Under the pieces are notes generated by a model that worked only from the letters and a program-made list of their open reading frames with translations, was not told where the DNA came from and did not search any database. Of a stretch of 64,000 nucleotides of DNA, positions 58,594 to 64,000 are shown piece by piece (position 1 is the first letter of the stretch; the number at the start of each line of letters is the position of its first letter). The DNA is taken from contig NZ_REEZ01000001.1 of the NCBI RefSeq assembly GCF_003990445.1, positions 872,358 through 936,357 of the forward strand. The letters run 5' to 3'. This DNA comes from Pararhodobacter zhoushanensis (GTDB lineage: Bacteria > Pseudomonadota > Alphaproteobacteria > Rhodobacterales > Rhodobacteraceae). The position numbers were made by a program, and so were the translations under genes.

Positions 58594-59406
58594 TCAGGCC
58601 GGGCGATAGCCCAGATCCGCCGAGAGACTTTGCGTAAAGTTAAGCGTCGCCTGCACCACCGGGCCGGACTGGCGCAGGTCGATGGCTTCGGTCGGGCCGA
58701 TCACCGTGACCGACAGCTTCATCTCGCCGGTATAATCGAAAATTGGCGCGGTAACGGCGCTGATGCCGGGGATCGGCAGGTCGATGGTGATCTCGAATCC
58801 CTGTGCGCGGATACTGTCCAGCGACTTGCGAAAGCCTTCGCGGTCAAAGGCGAAGCGCAGCTCGGAACTGGCGCGCTCTTGCAATTCGCGCTCTACCTGC
58901 GGGGCGGTCACGGCCTCGGGCAGATAGGCGGCGAACAGCCGTCCGGTTGCGGTGTTGGTCAGCCCGAACCCGCCGCCCGCCCGCACGTTGGCATGGATGC
59001 GGGCAATGCTTTCGCGGACATGCACGATGGTCACGCCGTGCAGCCCCCAGACCGACAACGCGACCATCATGCGCAAATCCTCGGCCAGCGCGCTGACCCG
59101 CAGAAAGGCTTCGTGATAGGCGTCCTGCGCGCGCAACCGGCTGAGGCCGACCTCCAACGCGAACGGCCCCAGCCCGTAAAGGCCGGTGTCCGTCTGCTCG
59201 ACCATGCGCATGGCGCGCAGGCTGACAAGATAGGGGTGCAGCTGGGCGGGGGCGACATCGACCGACTCGGCCAGATCGCGCAGTTTCAACGGGCCGGTGG
59301 CCTCGGCCATCACGCGCAGGATCGCGCCTGCCGTTTCCAGCGACCGGATGCCGCGTTGCGCCTTGCCCTGTTTCTCACCCGCTGCGTCCACGCCAACCCC
59401 CTCCAA
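58594..59406 (-). CDS. IclR family regulator
   Basis: 270 residues. HTH (about 18-75): GIRSLETAGAILRVMAEATGPLKLRDLAESVDVAPAQLHPYLVSL; effector GAF-like domain with GGFGLTNTATGRLFAAYLPE and ISAVTAPIFDYTGEMKLSVTVIG, as in regulators of aromatic and acid catabolism. Inside an operon with EamA, flavoprotein, SDR and MaoC, so likely their regulator. The exact start in the first 20 residues is uncertain. Confidence 0.92.
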   Translation of the reverse strand: MEGVGVDAAGEKQGKAQRGIRSLETAGAILRVMAEATGPLKLRDLAESVDVAPAQLHPYLVSLRAMRMVEQTDTGLYGLGPFALEVGLSRLRAQDAYHEAFLRVSALAEDLRMMVALSVWGLHGVTIVHVRESIARIHANVRAGGGFGLTNTATGRLFAAYLPEAVTAPQVERELQERASSELRFAFDREGFRKSLDSIRAQGFEITIDLPIPGISAVTAPIFDYTGEMKLSVTVIGPTEAIDLRQSGPVVQATLNFTQSLSADLGYRPA

Positions 59407-59410
59407 ACAC

Positions 59411-60328
59411 TTACCCTCTGCTAGCGCCTTGGCCCGCCTCGGGCAATCGCGCAGCGCCAGAGCGGCGCAGATCCAGCGACACGATCAGCCCCAGCGTGGT
59501 GACGCCAACGCCCGTCCATTGCAGCGCGTTGGGCCAGTTCCCGGTCAGCGGGATCGCCAGCAGCACGGCGGTCGAGGGCACCAGCGCGGAAAACAGCGCC
59601 GCGCGCCCTGCCCCCAAGCGCTGCACCGTGGCGGCGAAGATGACGAAAGCCAGACAGCCACCGACCGCGCCCTGATAGAAGACCTGCTCGGCCCACAGGC
59701 CCGGTGCCATGCGGGGAAAACCCCAGATCAGCAGGTAGAGCGGGAAGAACACCACCGTCGCCAGCGCGGCGATTGCCGCCGTGGTCTCAACCGGCGGCAA
59801 GCGCCAGCGGCCCATGACATAGACGTAGCACCCCCAGAGCGAGCCCGAGGTGACGAAGAACAGATCGCCCAGCAGGACCGAGCCGCCCGCCTGCCGGGGC
59901 GGCGGCGCATCGGCGGCGATGGTCAGCAGCCCGCAGATCAGGATGCCCATCCCGATGCGCCGGTTCCAGCTGAGCCGCACCCCGTCGCGCCAGCGGACCA
60001 GCAGATTGGCCACCAGCATCGACATGCCCGGCCCGATCACCACCGCATGCGACAGCGGCGCGTACTGAAAGCCCTGATTGAAACACAGCGCAAAAACCGG
60101 CCCGACCAGCAGCGTCAAAACCGCCACCTGCCGGAATGGCGGGAGGCGGTGGCGGGCCAGAATGAGCAGCGGCAGCATCAGCACCGCCGCCCCGCCATAG
60201 CGCAGAAGGGTCAGGTCAACGGGCCGGAACCCGCTGGCCTGTCCGATCTCGGCGCCGACGTTATAGACACCCCAGCTGAGCGCCGCGAGCAGCCCGAACA
60301 GGACGCCATGGCGCGCCGGTTCAGTCAT
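59411..60328 (-). CDS. EamA/DMT family transporter
   Basis: 305 residues, ten helices, two EamA repeats: LLAALSWGVYNVGAEIGQASGFRPVDLTLLRYGGAAVLMLP and CLAFVIFAATVQRLGAGRAALFSALVPSTAVLLAIPLTGN. Permease or exporter of unknown substrate. Start ATG 60328 overlaps the flavoprotein gene end by 8 bp; four bases before the IclR start. Confidence 0.9.
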   Translation of the reverse strand: MTEPARHGVLFGLLAALSWGVYNVGAEIGQASGFRPVDLTLLRYGGAAVLMLPLLILARHRLPPFRQVAVLTLLVGPVFALCFNQGFQYAPLSHAVVIGPGMSMLVANLLVRWRDGVRLSWNRRIGMGILICGLLTIAADAPPPRQAGGSVLLGDLFFVTSGSLWGCYVYVMGRWRLPPVETTAAIAALATVVFFPLYLLIWGFPRMAPGLWAEQVFYQGAVGGCLAFVIFAATVQRLGAGRAALFSALVPSTAVLLAIPLTGNWPNALQWTGVGVTTLGLIVSLDLRRSGAARLPEAGQGASRG

Positions 60329-62030
60329 TCGCCGACGACATATGCCGCGCGGCGATATAGCCAAAGGTGATGGCCGGTCCCAGCGTGATGCCGCCGCCGG
60401 GATAGTTGCCGCCCATGATCGAGGCCGCGTCGTTGCCGACCGAATAGAGCCCGCGCATCGGCTTGCCCTCATCGTCCAGAACCTGCGCGTTGCCGTTGGT
60501 TTTGAGCCCCGCAAAGGTGCCCAGATCGCCGACATACAGGCGCACGGCGTAGAACGGGCCGTCCTTGATCGGCGCAAGACACGGGTTCGGGCCGTGCTCG
60601 GGATCGCCCAGCGACCGGTTGTAGCTGGTCGTACCCTTGCCAAAGGCCGGATCTTCGCCGCGTGCGGCGGGGCCGTTGAACTCGGTGACCGTCTGCTCCA
60701 GTTGCGCCGGATCGGCACCGATCTGCGCCGCCAGCTCGGCCAGCGTTTGCCCGCGCAGCAGGTAGCCGTTCTTGATCAAGGCCTTGTACGGCACCGGCGC
60801 GGGTTTGGCATAGCCCAGCCCGTATTTGCGGAACGCGCGATGATCGGTGATGAACCACGCGGCGGGCTCGGCCCCCTCGGGGCCTTCCTCGGCGCAGCGC
60901 TTGACCATCGCCTGACAGAAGTCGTGGTACGAGTTCGACTCGTTCACAAACCGACGGCCTGAGCGGGTCACGGCAATGACACCGGGTTTCGAGCGGTCGA
61001 CGAAATGCGGGAAGGTGCCCAGCGTGCCGTCTGCCTTGACCGGGCGCGAGATCGGCACCCAGGCGGCGGCATGCGGCAACGTGGTATCGACCACCGCGCC
61101 CACCGATTCGCCCAGACGCAGCCCGTCCCCGGTGTTGCCCGGAGGCGCAGGCGAGACGTGCTCATAGCCCGTCGGTGCGTGCGGCATCAGCTCTTTGCGG
61201 CGTAGCATGTCTTGCGGGAACCCACCGGCGGCCAGCACCACGCCCTTGCGTGCGATGATCTCGACCGGGCCATCGCGCCGCTCGACCCGCGCGCCGATCA
61301 CATTGCCCGCGTCATCGCGCAGCAGGGCGCGGACGGGGGCATGGGTCCAGATCGGGATATTCTTGTCAAAGGCAGATTTAGCCAAGCGCCCGGCCAGGGC
61401 GTTGCCATTCATCAGGCGCATGGGTCGGCCGTGAAAAGCCATATCGCGCAGGAACTTGAAGAACAGTTTGGCGACATAGAACGCCGAGACCGGCGAGCGC
61501 ATCACGTTGAAAAAGTGCAGCAGCTCTTTGCCCGAGCCGATCATCATGCCCAGAAAGGTGATCTCTTGCAGCGGCGGGCGCAGGCGTTTGATCTCGTCGC
61601 CCAGTTCGCGCCCGTCAAAGGGACGCGCGACGATGGAACGCCCGCCGTCCATGCCGCCGGGGGCATCGGGGTGATAGTCGGCAAAGAAGGGTCCAAGGTC
61701 GAACTGCAGCGAGGTGTTTTCCTCGAAGAAGGTCACCGCCTTGGGACCAGCCTCCAGAAACGCATCGACGCGCTCGGCGTCGAAATGCTCGCCCGCCTCG
61801 TGTTGCAGGTAGATCCGCGCCTTTTCGGCGTTGTCCTCAATCCCGGCGCGCAGTTCAGGCCCGTTGCCGGGGATCCACATCCAGCCGCCCGAACGCGCCG
61901 TGGTGCCGCCGAAGACCGGCTCTTTCTCGACCACCAGCACGTCCAGCCGCCGGTGCGCCGCGGCCACCGCCGTCGACAGACCGCCCGCGCCCGAGCCGAT
62001 TACCAGAACATCAACCTCTTGTCGTTTCAT
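60321..62030 (-). CDS. FAD-dependent dehydrogenase (fumarate reductase/KstD flavoprotein family)
   Basis: 569 residues. FAD site VDVLVIGSGAGGLSTAVAAAHRRLDVLVVEKEPVFGGTTARSGGWMWIP (about 6-54), with the second GG-T motif in VVLAAGGFPQD, RRFVNESNSYHDF substrate-domain region and C-terminal GLYSVGNDAASIMGGNYPGGGITLGPAITFGYIAA. Family members are 3-ketosteroid dehydrogenases and related alpha,beta-desaturases or reductases. ATG 62030 has AAGGA upstream; GTG 62048 overlaps the SDR stop. Confidence 0.9.
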   Translation of the reverse strand: MKRQEVDVLVIGSGAGGLSTAVAAAHRRLDVLVVEKEPVFGGTTARSGGWMWIPGNGPELRAGIEDNAEKARIYLQHEAGEHFDAERVDAFLEAGPKAVTFFEENTSLQFDLGPFFADYHPDAPGGMDGGRSIVARPFDGRELGDEIKRLRPPLQEITFLGMMIGSGKELLHFFNVMRSPVSAFYVAKLFFKFLRDMAFHGRPMRLMNGNALAGRLAKSAFDKNIPIWTHAPVRALLRDDAGNVIGARVERRDGPVEIIARKGVVLAAGGFPQDMLRRKELMPHAPTGYEHVSPAPPGNTGDGLRLGESVGAVVDTTLPHAAAWVPISRPVKADGTLGTFPHFVDRSKPGVIAVTRSGRRFVNESNSYHDFCQAMVKRCAEEGPEGAEPAAWFITDHRAFRKYGLGYAKPAPVPYKALIKNGYLLRGQTLAELAAQIGADPAQLEQTVTEFNGPAARGEDPAFGKGTTSYNRSLGDPEHGPNPCLAPIKDGPFYAVRLYVGDLGTFAGLKTNGNAQVLDDEGKPMRGLYSVGNDAASIMGGNYPGGGITLGPAITFGYIAARHMSSAND

Positions 62031-62044
62031 CGTCTTATCCTTGA

Positions 62045-62797
62045 TCACGCGGCCAGATAGCCGCCATCGACGGGCAGCAGCGCGCCCGTCATGTAGCTCG
62101 AAGCGTCCGAGGCCAGGAACAGGACCGGTCCGACCAGCTCCTCGGGGCGGCCCGGACGGCGCAACGGGGTATGGGCCATGAAGCGGCCAATCGCGTCGGG
62201 ATCGGCGCGGGTCACTTCGGTCATGGGGGTTTCGATCACGCCGGGCGCGATCGCGTTGACGCGGATGCCATCGGGGGCAAGGTCATGCGCGAGCACCTTG
62301 GTCAGTTGCAGCACCGCGCCCTTGGACGCGGCATAGGCCGCCAGCCCCGGCCCCGCCGTCACCGACATGATCGAGCCAAGGTTGACGATACGCCCGTTGG
62401 TGGCGCGCAACTGGGTCAGAAAGGCGCGGATCATCTGCATCGTGCCGGTGGCATTGACCGCGATCACCGCGTCCCAGTCGGCGGCGAAGGTGTCGGCGTC
62501 GGGCAAGGTGCGGCGGATGATGCCCGCGTTATTGACCAGAATCGCCGCGTTCCCAAGGCCGTCTGCAACCGCCTGCGCCGCCGCCGCGCAGGAGGCGGGG
62601 TCGGTGACGTCCAGCGTCAGGCCGATGGCCTGACCACCCTCGGCGATGATTCGGGCGGCCAGTTCGCGCACCGCGTCGCCCTGCACATCGCAGCACGCAA
62701 CCTTCGCGCCCGCAGCGGCCAGACCCAGCGCAATCGCGCGTCCATTGCCCTGCGCGGCCCCTGTCACCACCGCGACGGTGCCCTGAATTCCTTGCAT
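62045..62797 (-). CDS. Short-chain dehydrogenase/reductase (FabG-like)
   Basis: 250 residues, classical SDR. TGAAQGNGRAIALGLAAAG (cofactor, about 12-30), NNAG (about 90), Ser in LGSIMSV, YAASKGAV (Tyr/Lys), and PGVIETPM. CDVQ after the second strand (Asp) points to NAD(H). Start ATG 62797 after GGGAGG. First gene of SDR-FAD-EamA-IclR-MaoC; divergent from the TRAP gene. Confidence 0.93.
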   Translation of the reverse strand: MQGIQGTVAVVTGAAQGNGRAIALGLAAAGAKVACCDVQGDAVRELAARIIAEGGQAIGLTLDVTDPASCAAAAQAVADGLGNAAILVNNAGIIRRTLPDADTFAADWDAVIAVNATGTMQMIRAFLTQLRATNGRIVNLGSIMSVTAGPGLAAYAASKGAVLQLTKVLAHDLAPDGIRVNAIAPGVIETPMTEVTRADPDAIGRFMAHTPLRRPGRPEELVGPVLFLASDASSYMTGALLPVDGGYLAA

Positions 62798-62877
62798 ACT
62801 CATCCTCCCGTTGCATCCAACGTGGCCCGACACGACCCAAGATCGAGTGGAGCCCTCTTCTCTGCGTCTCGCATAAA

Positions 62878-62909
62878 ATTTGTTTGTTGCAAACCGATTT
62901 GTTTATACC
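62878..62909. promoter_or_regulatory. Promoter/operator of TRAP gene
   Basis: Direct repeat ATTTGTTT (62878-62885 and 62897-62904) and inverted repeat GTTTG-TTG-CAAAC (62882-62894). TTGTTT (62880) and TATACC (62904) give a possible -35/-10 with 18-bp spacer for the rightward gene. Local IclR or another regulator may bind the dyad. Confidence 0.5.
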
Positions 62910-62996
62910 TAACGTCCAGACAGTGCCGGACGCAACCCGTCGCGACGCCGGAGGGAAGGGCCCGACACGCGGGCCGCAATCTGTGGGAGGACAGAC

Positions 62997-64000
62997 ATGT
63001 CAAAATTTACCAAACTGCCAGTTCTGGCAGCAGCCGCGCTTGCCGCGGCATCGGGTGTTGCCAACGCGCAAACCTTTGATCTACAAAGCGTCTTCGGCCT
63101 GAACGTGCCGTCGATCGGCCCCAGCCCGCAACTGTGGGCCGCGCGCGTCAATGAGATGACCGACGGTGCCGTGACCATCAACGTGCATGGCGCGGGCGAT
63201 TTCGTGCCGCCGTTCGAGGTGTTCGGCGCGGTCAGCTCGGGCGCTCTGCAAATGGGCTTCGACTGGATCGGCTACTGGGCGCAACAGATCCCGGTCGCCA
63301 ACCTGATCGGCTCGATGCCCTTCGGCCCGACCCCGGATATCGCACTGGGCTGGATGTTCCAGGGCGGCGGTCTGGAGATCATCCAGCGCGCCTATGACCC
63401 GTTCAACGTCAAGGTTCTGCCCTGCCATCTGGTCGGCGCTGAAGCGGGCGGCTGGTTCAACCGCGAGATCAACACCCCCGCCGACCTGCAAGGCCTGAAC
63501 ATGCGCATCGCCGGTCTGGGCGGCATGGCCATGGCGCGTCTGGGGGCCAACACCCAGCTGGTTCCGGCTGGCGAGATCTTCCTGTCGCTGGAAACCGGGC
63601 GCATCGACGCGGCTGAGTTCTCGGCTCCGCAGCTTGACGTGGGCTTCGGCTTTCAGCGCGTGACGCAGTACTACTACTTCCCGGGCTGGCACCAACCGTC
63701 GAGCTGGGACAGCATCATCATCAACATGGACGTCTGGAACGGCCTTGATGAGCGCACCCAGGACATCATGACCGAGGCCTGCCAGGCCAACATCGCCTAC
63801 AACCTTGGCGATCAGGTCAACAGCCAGGCTGCCGCCATCGCGACGATCCGCGAAGCCGGCACCGATGTGCGCCGCTTCCCCGATGAAGTGCTGGTTGCCC
63901 TGCGCGAAGCATCGGACGAAGTGCTCGACGAGCAAGCTGCGCAAGACCCGATCTTCGCCGAGGCGCTGGCCTCGCTGCGCTCCTACATGGACAGCGTCGG
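62997..64000 (+). CDS. TRAP transporter solute-binding protein (TakP-like), 3' end outside window
   Basis: 334 residues visible, open to the right edge. Signal peptide of about 24 residues (LPVLAAAALAAASGVANA). DctP-type family pattern: ADLQGLNMRIAGLGGMAMARLGANTQLVPAGEIFLSLETGRIDAAEFSAPQLDVGFGF-type residues with the conserved Arg in MRIAG and GWHQPSS. This resembles 2-oxo acid-binding TakP of Rhodobacter. Start ATG 62997 after GGGAGGA. The membrane subunits would lie to the right. Confidence 0.92.
   Translation, partial: MSKFTKLPVLAAAALAAASGVANAQTFDLQSVFGLNVPSIGPSPQLWAARVNEMTDGAVTINVHGAGDFVPPFEVFGAVSSGALQMGFDWIGYWAQQIPVANLIGSMPFGPTPDIALGWMFQGGGLEIIQRAYDPFNVKVLPCHLVGAEAGGWFNREINTPADLQGLNMRIAGLGGMAMARLGANTQLVPAGEIFLSLETGRIDAAEFSAPQLDVGFGFQRVTQYYYFPGWHQPSSWDSIIINMDVWNGLDERTQDIMTEACQANIAYNLGDQVNSQAAAIATIREAGTDVRRFPDEVLVALREASDEVLDEQAAQDPIFAEALASLRSYMDSV

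Noticed and set aside
1-64000. CRISPR arrays, tRNA/rRNA genes, prophage or complete insertion sequences
   Set aside because: No regularly spaced repeats, cloverleaf genes, phage structural genes or IS ends were seen; the only transposase-type genes are the two RAYTs.

Overview
The window looks like a chromosomal stretch of a motile alphaproteobacterium of the Rhodobacterales (Roseobacter/Paracoccaceae type). Evidence: high GC; many ATGA/GTGA overlapping gene pairs; a short XRE regulator typical of that order; a split fliF-fliH-fliN-fliP / fliL-motE-motA flagellar locus with a CtrA-like box; and three solute uptake systems of the kinds this group carries in number (two branched-chain-amino-acid-type ABC transporters and one TRAP system). 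Species cannot be named from sequence alone. No tRNA, rRNA, prophage, plasmid or CRISPR signal was seen.

Layout. 1-16 kb is mostly housekeeping: AI-2E transporter end, a RAYT transposase with its REP palindromes, lepA, an enolase-superfamily enzyme, DUF2239, 5-formyl-THF cyclo-ligase, mgtE, guanine deaminase, hisN, XRE, quinone oxidoreductase, LysR, Bax inhibitor-1 and a split Ada methyltransferase system. 16-23 kb has rpmG, a WcaJ-like sugar-1-phosphate transferase, RNase P RNA, a 2-hydroxyacid dehydrogenase, and a hybrid kinase plus response regulator. 23-31.7 kb is the flagellar block, ending in an unrecognised 816-residue exported protein after motA. 32-36.6 kb is ABC transporter 1. 36.7-40 kb is a partial phenylacetate set (paaG-paaI-paaK) with a TetR regulator. 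40-47 kb mixes a sugar transferase pair, LysE, NfeD/SPFH, EttA, a second RAYT with a different REP palindrome, and small proteins.

47-64 kb is the most interesting region. A GntR regulator with a GcvT/LigM-like folate-dependent demethylase is followed by ABC transporter 2 and a MarR regulator. Facing it is an operon of a second LigM/DesA-like demethylase, an aryl-CoA ligase-like enzyme, a 4HBT thioesterase and a GFA (formaldehyde-linked family) protein. Further upstream on the same strand are MaoC, IclR, EamA, a flavoprotein dehydrogenase and an SDR, divergent from a TRAP solute-binding gene. The same 14-bp operator-like site (GTTG-N6-CAAC) lies once before the ABC operon and twice before the demethylase operon. 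I read this as a co-regulated uptake, CoA-activation and O-demethylation system for an unknown, perhaps methoxylated, organic acid.

Two repeat families run through the window: RAYT-linked REP pairs, one inserted in frame inside its own transposase, and a mosaic intergenic repeat marked by AAATAYYC followed by G runs and hairpins. Functions are assigned from visible motifs and family memory; no database search was possible.
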